From positions 1 through 27,018 of the forward strand of contig JAPVSJ010000115.1 in NCBI GenBank assembly GCA_047519745.1: DNA of 27,018 nt, in the 5' to 3' direction. The stretch is from VRUE01 sp047519745 (GTDB taxonomy: Bacteria > Actinomycetota > Thermoleophilia > Solirubrobacterales > 70-9). Position numbers and translations under genes: made by a program. Shown one piece after another: positions 10,686-17,027 of this stretch. The stretch's first letter is position 1, and every line of letters begins with the position of its first letter. The notes beneath the pieces are model-generated. The model saw only the letters and a list, made by a program, of their open reading frames with translations. It had not been told where the DNA came from and made no database searches.

Positions 10686-11644
10686 GCCGGCTGTCCGATC
10701 GGGGTCGGGCTGCGCTCGGGCTCGTCCGCCGCGCTGACAGGGCGCTGGGGCCCGGCGGCGAGCAGCTCGTAGAGAATCGCCATCCGCACGACCAGGCCGG
10801 AGGCGACCTGCTCGGTCATCAACGACTGGGACGAGTCGATCACCTCGCCGGAGAGCTCGACCCCGCGGTTGACCGGGCCGGGGTGCATCAGGAGCTGGCG
10901 CGGGGCGAGCCGGCGCGAGTCGATCTGGAAGCGCGCCGCGTACTCGCGGATCGAGGGCACGAAGCTCTCCGCCATGCGCTCGCGCTGCAGCCGCAGCGCG
11001 TAGACGACGTCGGCCTCGCCGAGCCGCTCGAGCGAGTGCGAGACCTTGCAGCCGAGCTGCTCGATCCCGCGCGGGATCAGCGCCGGGGGGCCGCAGAGGG
11101 TCACCTCGGCGCCCATCGCCTGGAAGGCGATGAGGTTGGAGCGGGCGACGCGGCTGTGCAGCACGTCGCCGACGATCCAGATCCGCTTTCCCTCGAGCGA
11201 GTCGAGCCGGCGGCGCAGGGTGAAGAGGTCGAGCAGCGCCTGGCTCGGGTGCTCGTGCTTGCCGTCGCCGGCGTTGACGACCGCCGCCTCGCTCCAACCG
11301 GCGACGAGCTGCGCCGCCCCGGCGTAGGGATGGCGGATCACGATCGCCGCCGGGTCGTAGGCGGAGAGGGTCGCGCATGTGTCCTTCAGCGACTCGCCCT
11401 TGTCGACCGAGGAGCCCGCGGCCTTGAGCGAGATCAGGTCGGCGGAGAGGCGCTTCGCCGCCAGCTCGAAGGAAGCGCTGGTGCGCGTGCTCGACTCGTA
11501 GAAGAGGCTGACCACGGTGCGGCCGCGCAGGGTCGGCACCTTCTTGATGTCGCGGCGGCCGACCTCGGCGAAGCTCTCGGCGCGATCGAGGATCGCCTCA
11601 ATCCCGGCCCGGTCGAGATCCTTGATCGCGAGCAGGTGCTTCAT
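10682..11644 (-). CDS. pyrB: Aspartate carbamoyltransferase catalytic subunit
   Basis: PyrB condenses carbamoyl phosphate with aspartate, the committed step of pyrimidine synthesis. The 320-residue product shows the carbamoyl-phosphate motif SSTRTSASFELAAKRL at about 50-65, the HPSQALLDLFTL segment, and the aspartate-binding stretch LLMHPGPVNRGVEL. The C-terminal 25 residues are a polar tail. No pyrI regulatory subunit gene is adjacent, in line with control at the level of PyrR. The ATG overlaps the pyrR stop as ATGA. Confidence 0.97.
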   Translation of the reverse strand: MKHLLAIKDLDRAGIEAILDRAESFAEVGRRDIKKVPTLRGRTVVSLFYESSTRTSASFELAAKRLSADLISLKAAGSSVDKGESLKDTCATLSAYDPAAIVIRHPYAGAAQLVAGWSEAAVVNAGDGKHEHPSQALLDLFTLRRRLDSLEGKRIWIVGDVLHSRVARSNLIAFQAMGAEVTLCGPPALIPRGIEQLGCKVSHSLERLGEADVVYALRLQRERMAESFVPSIREYAARFQIDSRRLAPRQLLMHPGPVNRGVELSGEVIDSSQSLMTEQVASGLVVRMAILYELLAAGPQRPVSAADEPERSPTPIGQPA

Positions 11645-12201
11645 GCGAGCGCCTCCGCGGCCGCGGGCTCGGAGATCGTCACCTCGTCGACCTGGTCGGT
11701 CTCCTCGAGCCGCACGTTGACCCGCTCGCCGCGCGCCGTCGGCAGGTTCTTGCCGACGTAGTCGGGACGGATCGGCAGCTCGCGGTGGCCGCGGTCGCAG
11801 AGCACCGCGAGCTGCACCCGCTGCGGCCGGCCGTAGTCGAAGAGGGCGTCGACGGCGGCGCGCACGGTGCGGCCGGTGAAGAGCACGTCGTCGACGAGGA
11901 CGACCGTGCGTCCGGCCAGATCGAAGTCGATGTGGGAGGAGTGGACGACCGGCTGCGTCGCCGGCGACTGGGCGCCGACGTCGTCGCGGTAGAAGGAGAT
12001 GTCGAGGTCGCCGATCGGCGTCTCCGCCTCGGTCAGCTCGCCGACGAGGGCGTGCAGGCGGCGGGCGATGACGGCGCCGCGGGTGTGGATGCCGACGATC
12101 GCGAGACGCTCGGGCTCCGGGTTGGCCTCGGCTATCTCGTGGGCGATCCGCCGCAGCGTCCGCCTCAGATCGTCATGCTCGAGCACGACCTTCTCACTCA
12201 A
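11641..12201 (-). CDS. pyrR: PyrR: pyr operon mRNA-binding regulator / uracil phosphoribosyltransferase
   Basis: PyrR is a PRTase-fold protein that binds pyr leader RNA in the presence of UMP and often retains uracil phosphoribosyltransferase activity. The 186-residue product has VGIHTRGAVIARRLH, the YRDD segment, and the PRPP-binding motif VVLVDDVLFTGRTVRAA at about 100-116. The start is TTG at 12201, six nt after AAGGAG (12213-12208); no ATG or GTG fits better. It is the first gene of the operon, and a PyrR-binding hairpin lies immediately upstream, so the protein probably represses its own operon. Confidence 0.96.
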   Translation of the reverse strand: MSEKVVLEHDDLRRTLRRIAHEIAEANPEPERLAIVGIHTRGAVIARRLHALVGELTEAETPIGDLDISFYRDDVGAQSPATQPVVHSSHIDFDLAGRTVVLVDDVLFTGRTVRAAVDALFDYGRPQRVQLAVLCDRGHRELPIRPDYVGKNLPTARGERVNVRLEETDQVDEVTISEPAAAEALA

Positions 12202-12207
12202 AACTCG

Positions 12208-12240
12208 CTCCTTACTGGCCTCACGGGACCGGGTTAAAGG
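12208..12240 (-). promoter_or_regulatory. PyrR-binding hairpin that covers the pyrR Shine-Dalgarno
   Basis: The minus-strand segment GGTCCCGTGAGGCC (12230-12217) matches the PyrR binding-loop consensus ARUCCNGNGAGGYU at 12 of 14 positions; the two differences are the outer A-U pair replaced by G-C, so pairing is kept. Flanking bases extend the stem: CCTTTAAC (12240-12233) can pair with GTAAGG (12215-12210) with two bulged bases. GTAAGG contains most of the ribosome-binding sequence AAGGAG (12213-12208). PyrR-UMP binding would therefore hide the ribosome site, as reported for mycobacterial PyrR translational repression. Confidence 0.8.
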
Positions 12241-12264
12241 ACGGCCTCAGCGTAGCAGCGGCTG

Positions 12265-12400
12265 GGGATGAGTCGGGGAATGCCTCGCCGGATGCCCAGC
12301 ACCACCTGGCGGTGGTGCAATCTGGTGCCCCTTCGGGGCAAGAATCACTCTGCGGTGCCCGCTTCGCGAGGCACCGTCGAGGCATTCCCCGACTCATCCC
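12265..12400. repeat. Long inverted repeat (perfect 23-nt arms) enclosing three hairpins, at the rnz 3' end
   Basis: Arms 12265-12287 and 12378-12400 are perfect reverse complements. The 90-nt centre holds three further perfect hairpins: CACCACC-TGGC-GGTGGTG (12300-12317), GCCCC-TTC-GGGGC (12327-12339), and CGGTGCC...GGCACCG with an inner CGC-TTC-GCG (12353-12376). On either strand this folds as a four-way or five-way cruciform. The right arm and third hairpin encode the last residues of RNase Z; the left arm is in the rnz-pyrR gap. No T tract follows. Confidence 0.88.
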
Positions 12401-13343
12401 TGTCCCTCGCTCCGTTCGGCACGAGCTGGGGTTCTCCACGCTCTGGAAAGGGAAGCTCGATGACGTCGAAGTCTCGGGGAGCTACCGATGGCTCGAAGAC
12501 CTCCTTGGCCTCCTCCAGGACTTTGCCCACGTGGTAGCGGGAGGAGATGTGGACCAGGGCGAGGAGCTTGACCTCGGCCTCTCGGGCCACGGCCGCCGCC
12601 TGGCCGACGGTCGAGTGGCCGGTGTCGGCGGCGCGCTGGGCCTCCTCCTCGGCGAAGCTGGCGTCGTGGATGAGGAGGTCCGCTCCCTGGGCCGCCTCGA
12701 CCGTCGCGCGGCAGGGCGCGGTGTCGCCGGTGATCACGAGGGTGCGGCCCGGGCGTGCCTCGCCCACCACCTGGCCCGGCTCGACCGATCCCTCCGAGCC
12801 ATTGACGCTCTCCCCCCGCTGCAGGGCTGCGAAATCGGGGCCTTCCTTGACCCCGAGCCGCTTCGCCGCCTCGAGGTCGAAGCGGCCGGGACGGTCGTCC
12901 TCGACCAGGGCATAGCCGAAGGCGCGCACGCTGTGCTCGACCGGGAAGGCGCGGACCTCGCCGCCGTCGCAAGGGATCGCGTCGCCGGCCTCCAGCTCGA
13001 CCAGGTCGAGCTTGTAGCCGACGCGACCGATCACCCGCGACATGCTCTGCAGGAGGTCGAGCAGGCCGCGCGGCCCGTAGATCGTCAGCGGTCGCTCGCG
13101 CTCGGTCAGGTCGTACGTTTTCAGCAACCCCGGCAACCCGAGGAAGTGGTCGGCGTGGAAGTGGGTGAAGTGGATCGCATCGACCTGGACCAGGCCCAGC
13201 GAGCGCTGCATCTGGCGCTGCGTCCCCTCCCCGCAGTCGAACAACAGCCGTTCGCCGCCGCGCGCGACCAGCAGGCTGGCGGTGTTGCGCCGCGCCGAGG
13301 GCACGGCGCCACCCGTGCCGAGAAAGGCAACCGAGAGGTCCAT
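12345..13343 (-). CDS. rnz: Ribonuclease Z (tRNA 3' endonuclease)
   Basis: RNase Z cuts tRNA precursors after the discriminator base so that CCA can be added. The 332-residue metallo-beta-lactamase product begins VAFLGTGGAVPSARRNTASL, with the metal motif THFHADH (His61, His63, Asp65, His66), VEHS, ITGDTAPC and the exosite-type GHSTVGQAA. The ATG at 13343 is chosen because homology starts there; the frame remains open upstream without similarity. A TAGGCT box 8 nt before the ATG suggests a leaderless transcript. The last 20 or so residues (DESGNASTVPREAGTAE) are encoded by the long inverted repeat and look acquired. A tRNA gene diverges 60 nt away. Confidence 0.94.
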   Translation of the reverse strand: MDLSVAFLGTGGAVPSARRNTASLLVARGGERLLFDCGEGTQRQMQRSLGLVQVDAIHFTHFHADHFLGLPGLLKTYDLTERERPLTIYGPRGLLDLLQSMSRVIGRVGYKLDLVELEAGDAIPCDGGEVRAFPVEHSVRAFGYALVEDDRPGRFDLEAAKRLGVKEGPDFAALQRGESVNGSEGSVEPGQVVGEARPGRTLVITGDTAPCRATVEAAQGADLLIHDASFAEEEAQRAADTGHSTVGQAAAVAREAEVKLLALVHISSRYHVGKVLEEAKEVFEPSVAPRDFDVIELPFPERGEPQLVPNGARDRDESGNASTVPREAGTAE

Positions 13344-13351
13344 GGCCCGCG

Positions 13352-13357
13352 AGCCTA
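13352..13357 (-). promoter_or_regulatory. Likely -10 box (TAGGCT) of leaderless rnz
   Basis: TAGGCT fits the actinobacterial TAnnnT pattern and ends 8 nt before the ATG of rnz, so transcription should begin at or next to the start codon. No Shine-Dalgarno is seen. No clear -35 element. Confidence 0.45.
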
Positions 13358-13388
13358 CGCGAAGGCGTGCGGCGAGCTCAGCGGCGGA

Positions 13389-13394
13389 TAAGCT
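13389..13394 (+). promoter_or_regulatory. Possible -10 box (TAAGCT) of the tRNA-Arg gene
   Basis: TAAGCT ends 9 nt before the first base of the tRNA, the right distance for a start at or just before the mature 5' end. The same hexamer serves as the putative -10 at 23374. The -35 region is not distinct. Confidence 0.4.
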
Positions 13395-13403
13395 GGACCG
13401 TGA

Positions 13404-13477
13404 GCGCCCGTAGCTCAGCTGGATAGAGCGCTTCCCTCCGGAGGAAGAGGCCGCAGGTTCGAATCCTGCCGGGCGCG
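13404..13477 (+). tRNA. tRNA-Arg, anticodon CCG (reads CGG)
   Basis: A full cloverleaf of 74 nt is visible. Acceptor GCGCCCG pairs with CGGGCGC; D stem GCTC/GAGC; anticodon stem CTTCC/GGAAG with loop CTCCGGA (T33, anticodon CCG, G37); T stem GCAGG/CCTGC with loop TTCGAAT. The discriminator is G and CCA is not encoded, so RNase Z processing and CCA addition are needed. The ATG of a protein gene follows only 2 nt after the mature 3' end. Confidence 0.97.
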
Positions 13478-13479
13478 TC

Positions 13480-14190
13480 ATGGATCTTGGCCTGGATAGC
13501 CGCCCGCCGCGGGGGGCGCTGGCGGTCGTGGCGATCGGGCTGATCGCGACCGTCGCCGCCGCGTTGCTCAGCACGAGCGAGGCCGGTGGGGCCTGGGTGG
13601 AAGTCGAATGGGCGGCACGCGGGGCGTTGCCGGACTCGAGCCCGGCCAGAATCCCCGGTGGCGGTTCGATGAAGCTGGAAGACGCGGGGCTGCGCGTCAC
13701 CGAAGCGAACATCGAAGGCGAACGACTCTTCCGCCTCGCGGCGGTGCTGCGGATCGACGCCGGTTCGGCGGTCGGCCAGGCCCGCGTCGACTGCACGATG
13801 CGAGGTGGCGGAGCCGAACTTGCGCGGACCGGCGACAACCGTGGCGCCTTTCCCCGCTCAACCAGCGAAGAGAGCCTCACCAAGCAGAGCGTCCCGGATC
13901 GCGTCGGGCTGAAGTTCCACATCAGCGGCGGCGAATTCGCCTCGCTCGGGCTGGGCGACGCCTTCGACGTCTACACCCCGCTGCAGGGTGTCGTCGGCAC
14001 CTGGGAGAAGCACCGGACCAGCTCGATGGGCTGGCAGTGGGGATTGCCCAAGGGGCGCCCCGACAAGCCCGTGACCCTGGGCTTCGCCTCCTTCTGGAAG
14101 ACGACGCAGGCTCCCTCGGGAAGCATTGCCTGCACGCTCGAGAACGCCACCGGGGGCGCCGAGGTGCGTACCGCGGGCTCGCTCTCCTAA
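13480..14190 (+). CDS. Membrane-anchored extracytoplasmic protein of unknown function
   Basis: I do not recognise this 236-residue protein. It has one hydrophobic segment (about residues 13-35, ALAVVAIGLIATVAAALL) near an N-terminus containing arginines, suggesting a signal anchor, followed by a polar domain rich in beta-type sequence with two cysteines (VDCTM and IACTL), which could form a disulfide. Codon use resembles the neighbours, so it looks like a real gene. The ATG at 13480 is 2 nt after tRNA-Arg and has no ribosome-binding site; either the message is leaderless after RNase Z cleavage, or a downstream GTG (near 13528) is used. It ends 6 nt before the convergent SRAP gene. Confidence 0.65.
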   Translation: MDLGLDSRPPRGALAVVAIGLIATVAAALLSTSEAGGAWVEVEWAARGALPDSSPARIPGGGSMKLEDAGLRVTEANIEGERLFRLAAVLRIDAGSAVGQARVDCTMRGGGAELARTGDNRGAFPRSTSEESLTKQSVPDRVGLKFHISGGEFASLGLGDAFDVYTPLQGVVGTWEKHRTSSMGWQWGLPKGRPDKPVTLGFASFWKTTQAPSGSIACTLENATGGAEVRTAGSLS

Positions 14191-14196
14191 TCCGTC

Positions 14197-14994
14197 CTAG
14201 CCAGGGGCGACGAGCAGCTCGGGGCCCTCGATTCCCTTGCCGACCTTGTTCAGCTTCGGGTTGGCGGGGGCGCTGTCCATCCGCGCGGCCGGCAACGGCC
14301 CGCACATCGCGATCGCGTCCTCGGCGCTGAGGTCGGGGCGCAACCAGGCGGCCTCGGCCTCGGGGCCGGACAGGATCGCCGGCATCCGGTCGTGGACCGG
14401 GGCGACGACCTCGTTCGGCGTCGTGGTGACGATCGTGCAGCTGTAGAGCCAGCCGTCCTCGAAGCCGCGATCCTCCTCGTCCTCCCACTCCTTGCGCGTG
14501 CAGAGGCCGGCGAAGGCGAAGGGCTCGCCACCGTCGACGGTGAAGCGCCAGGGCTGGCGCGGCTGCTTGGGGTCCTCCGCCACCATCCACTCGTAGAAGC
14601 CGTCGGCGACGATCAGACAGCGGTGGCGGAACTTGCCGACCAGCGGCGCGTAGGCCCGGCTCGAGTCGAGGTTCTCGGCTTTGGCGTTGATCATCCGGTA
14701 GCCGACCTTGAGGTCCTTGGCCCAGCGCGGCACCAGTCCCCAGCGCATCAGCCGCGCCTCGCGCTCACCCTGGGCGGCCTCCTCCGGGTCGGGCGAAGCG
14801 CGCACGGTCAGCACCTCCTGCGTCGGCGCGACGTTGAAGCGGCCGAGCCCGGATTCGGCTTTCTTCGCCCGCTCCTCGGTCGGTGGCGGCGCCTCCCCGG
14901 ACGAATTCCGCTCCAGCGAGCGTTCGAGCTCGACCTGGAAGCGATCGGCGATCGTCTTCGTGTCCTTGGCCGTGACCGTGAAGCGCCCGCACAT
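14197..14994 (-). CDS. SRAP-domain protein (HMCES/YedK family), abasic-site DNA crosslinker
   Basis: SRAP proteins shield abasic sites in single-stranded DNA by forming a covalent bond through the N-terminal cysteine. The 265-residue product starts MCGRF, placing the catalytic Cys at position 2 once Met is removed, which fixes the ATG at 14994. Other conserved parts are FNVAPTQ, MRWGLVPRWA, INAKAE (active-site Asn), CLIVADGFYEW (active-site Glu) and VHDRMPAIL (active-site His). A 30-residue charged insert follows the MCGRF strand. It starts 2 nt after the dehydratase stop, as the last gene of the riboswitch-led run. Confidence 0.94.
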   Translation of the reverse strand: MCGRFTVTAKDTKTIADRFQVELERSLERNSSGEAPPPTEERAKKAESGLGRFNVAPTQEVLTVRASPDPEEAAQGEREARLMRWGLVPRWAKDLKVGYRMINAKAENLDSSRAYAPLVGKFRHRCLIVADGFYEWMVAEDPKQPRQPWRFTVDGGEPFAFAGLCTRKEWEDEEDRGFEDGWLYSCTIVTTTPNEVVAPVHDRMPAILSGPEAEAAWLRPDLSAEDAIAMCGPLPAARMDSAPANPKLNKVGKGIEGPELLVAPG

Positions 14995-14996
14995 GA

Positions 14997-15989
14997 CTAG
15001 GCAGGCGCCTTCGCCGGCCGGGCCTCGGGGTGCTCGCGGTACCACTCGAGCGTCCCCTTCAGCCCATCCTCGAGCGCGACCTCGGGGCGCCAGCCGGTCA
15101 GCTCGCGCAGCTTCGACGAGTCGACGAACTGGCGGTCGATCTCACCATCGGGATTGCCTTCGCCTTGGATGTCGGCCGCGATCCCGGTCCCGGCCGCGGC
15201 GGCGATCAGCTCGACCACCTCGCGCACCGAGTGGGGCCGCTCACCGCCGGCGTTGAAGGCCTCCCCTGCCGCTCCATTGTCGAGTGACCCGGCAATCGCC
15301 AGGTAGGCGGAGACGGCATCGTCGACGTGGAGGAAGTCGCGCTCGGGGCTGCCGTCGGAGCGGATCACCGGTGCCCGGCCGTCGAGCAACGCAATTGCGG
15401 TCTCCGGGATCAGGCGCGAGAAGTTGAGGTCGCCACCGCCGTAGACGTTGGCGAAGCGCGTCACCGCCAACGGCAACCCGTATGCGGTCGCGTAGCTGCG
15501 CGCGATCGTGTCTGCGGCTGCCTTGCTGGCGTCGTAGGGGTAAGCAGCGCGCAACGGGAAGTCCTCCCGGTAGGGGAGCTCGGGGCTAGAACCGTAGGCC
15601 TTGTCAGACGAGGCAAAGACGATCCGCTCGACCTCATGCACGCGGCAGGCCTCGAAGACGTTCCAGGCCCCTTGCACGTTGACCTCGAACGTCTCCAGCG
15701 GCGATTCGCGGGCGACGCCGACGATCGTCTGGGCGGCCAGGTGGAAGACGGAATCCGAGCCCGCGACCGCAGTCGCGACCGCTCCGGCATCACGCAGATC
15801 CGCCTCGACCAGATCGACCTCGCTGCGGATCCGGAGCAGATCGAGCCCGGAGAGCCGCTCGCCGCCGACGTCGGCGATGCGAGGCGCCGGGCGGTCGAGC
15901 ACCCTCACGTCCTCCCCACGCTCGAGCAGAGCACGGGCCAGATGCGAGCCGACGAACCCGTGCGCGCCGCTGACCAGCGACCGGCTCAT
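14997..15989 (-). CDS. NAD-dependent sugar-nucleotide epimerase/dehydratase, CDP-glucose 4,6-dehydratase-like
   Basis: This 330-residue extended short-chain dehydrogenase probably acts on a nucleotide sugar. It shows the Rossmann motif SGAHGFVGSHLARALL at about 7-22, FHLAAQ, SSDKAYG where the catalytic Ser region lies, and YDASK (the YxxxK pair). NVYGGGDLNFSRLIP and DFLHVDDAVSAYL resemble RfbG-type CDP-glucose 4,6-dehydratases. The preceding gene encodes an RfbF-like cytidylyltransferase and overlaps it as ATGA, which strengthens the CDP-glucose reading. GDP- or dTDP-sugar substrates are not excluded. Confidence 0.85.
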   Translation of the reverse strand: MSRSLVSGAHGFVGSHLARALLERGEDVRVLDRPAPRIADVGGERLSGLDLLRIRSEVDLVEADLRDAGAVATAVAGSDSVFHLAAQTIVGVARESPLETFEVNVQGAWNVFEACRVHEVERIVFASSDKAYGSSPELPYREDFPLRAAYPYDASKAAADTIARSYATAYGLPLAVTRFANVYGGGDLNFSRLIPETAIALLDGRAPVIRSDGSPERDFLHVDDAVSAYLAIAGSLDNGAAGEAFNAGGERPHSVREVVELIAAAAGTGIAADIQGEGNPDGEIDRQFVDSSKLRELTGWRPEVALEDGLKGTLEWYREHPEARPAKAPA

Positions 15990-16762
15990 CGAGACGCCCC
16001 CGATTGCAGCTTTGTCCCCACTCCAGGTGGGTCAAAGCCGCAATCGGCGAAGTGCGATGCCCAGGGAGCTTCGCCGACGGCCCAGAGGTCGTCGAGCACG
16101 ACCGCGTCCTTGTAGGTGTCCATGCAATCCCAGAAGCCTTCGTGGCGGTGTGCGCGGAGCTGTCCATCGGCGGCCAGGGCCGAGAGCGGCTCACGCTCGA
16201 GCACGCTCTGGGCGTCCAGGTAGTCGAGTATCCCCGGCTCGAAGCAGAAGAAGCCGCCGTTGATCCAGTGCTCGCTGCGCGGCTTCTCGACGAAGCCCTC
16301 GACCCGGCCGTCGCCGGCGATCTCCGCCACGCCCCATTGCAGATTCGGCCGCACGACGGTCATCGTCGCCAGGCCGCCATGCCCGTGGTGGCGGTCAAGA
16401 AGGGCGGCGAGATCGATGTCGGCGACTCCGTCTGCGTAGGTCGCGCAGAAGGTGTCGCCATCCAGGCGATCGGCGAGCCGGGCGATACGCCCTCCCGTCG
16501 GCGTGTCGAGCCCGGTGTCGACGCAATCGACAGTCACGCCGTCGGGCCACGACGCGGCCGCGACGAACTCCACAACCGCGTCGCCGAGGTAGCCGGTGGC
16601 CAGCAGAAAGCGCTCGAAGCCCTGCGCCGCGTAGATCCCGACCACGTGCCAGAGGATCGGCCTGCCGCCGATCTCGACCAGCGCCTTCGGCACCGACTCG
16701 GTCCGCTCACGCAGCCGCGTGCCGCGGCCGCCGCAGAGAATGACAACCGGCGGCTTAGCCAC
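15986..16762 (-). CDS. rfbF: Glucose-1-phosphate cytidylyltransferase-like (RfbF family)
   Basis: RfbF makes CDP-glucose from CTP and glucose-1-phosphate, the entry to CDP-dideoxysugars. The 258-residue product has the nucleotidyltransferase signature ILCGGRGTRLRERT with PKALVEIGGRPILWH, then VDTG, TGGR, TYADGVADID, INGGFF, LEREPLSALA and GFWDCMDTYKD, in the order found in RfbF. I use the GTG at 16762, which gives MAKPPVVILCGG and overlaps the moaD stop by 8 nt; a TTG at 16768 is possible. No strong ribosome-binding site is seen, consistent with coupled translation. Confidence 0.88.
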   Translation of the reverse strand: MAKPPVVILCGGRGTRLRERTESVPKALVEIGGRPILWHVVGIYAAQGFERFLLATGYLGDAVVEFVAAASWPDGVTVDCVDTGLDTPTGGRIARLADRLDGDTFCATYADGVADIDLAALLDRHHGHGGLATMTVVRPNLQWGVAEIAGDGRVEGFVEKPRSEHWINGGFFCFEPGILDYLDAQSVLEREPLSALAADGQLRAHRHEGFWDCMDTYKDAVVLDDLWAVGEAPWASHFADCGFDPPGVGTKLQSGASR

Positions 16763-17027
16763 CTGCAACAGCAGGCAAAATAGTTACCTCGTCGCCCTCT
16801 GAGATCGCCGTCTCCAGGCCCTGCTGGAAGCGGATGTCCTCGCCGCTGACGTAGACGTTGACGAAGCGGCGCAGGTCGCCGTCCTGGGTGATCCGTTCGC
16901 GCAGGTCGCCGTGGGCCTCGAAGAGGGCATCCAAGGCGTCGCCCACGGTCGAGCCGACCACCTCGACCTCGGCTTCCCCCCCGGTCGCGGCGCGCAGCTG
17001 AGTTGGGATCTTCACGGTGACGGACAT
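16755..17027 (-). CDS. MoaD/ThiS-family ubiquitin-like sulfur carrier
   Basis: The 90-residue beta-grasp protein ends in VTILPAVAGG; the exposed C-terminal Gly-Gly is where MoaD, ThiS and CysO are adenylated and turned into a thiocarboxylate. VKIPTQLRAATGG opens the fold and FVNVYVSGEDIRFQQGLETAISEGDEVTI matches the second half. It is co-translated with thrC (TGATG). From memory, a MoaD-like gene next to this type of threonine synthase is also found in cyanobacteria and Streptomyces. A molybdopterin role is unlikely as no moa genes are near; sulfur donation to a PLP enzyme, as CysO does for CysM, is the analogy. No E1-like or JAMM protease gene is in the window. Confidence 0.9.
   Translation of the reverse strand: MSVTVKIPTQLRAATGGEAEVEVVGSTVGDALDALFEAHGDLRERITQDGDLRRFVNVYVSGEDIRFQQGLETAISEGDEVTILPAVAGG

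Noticed and set aside
9630..11761. Plus-strand frames of about 380 and 425 codons opposite pyrC and pyrB
   Set aside because: Same antisense effect; no start signals and no recognisable domains.
13344..13922. N-terminal extension of rnz upstream of 13343
   Set aside because: It would run through the tRNA gene on the opposite strand and carries no RNase Z similarity; the homology begins exactly at MDLSVAFLGTGG.
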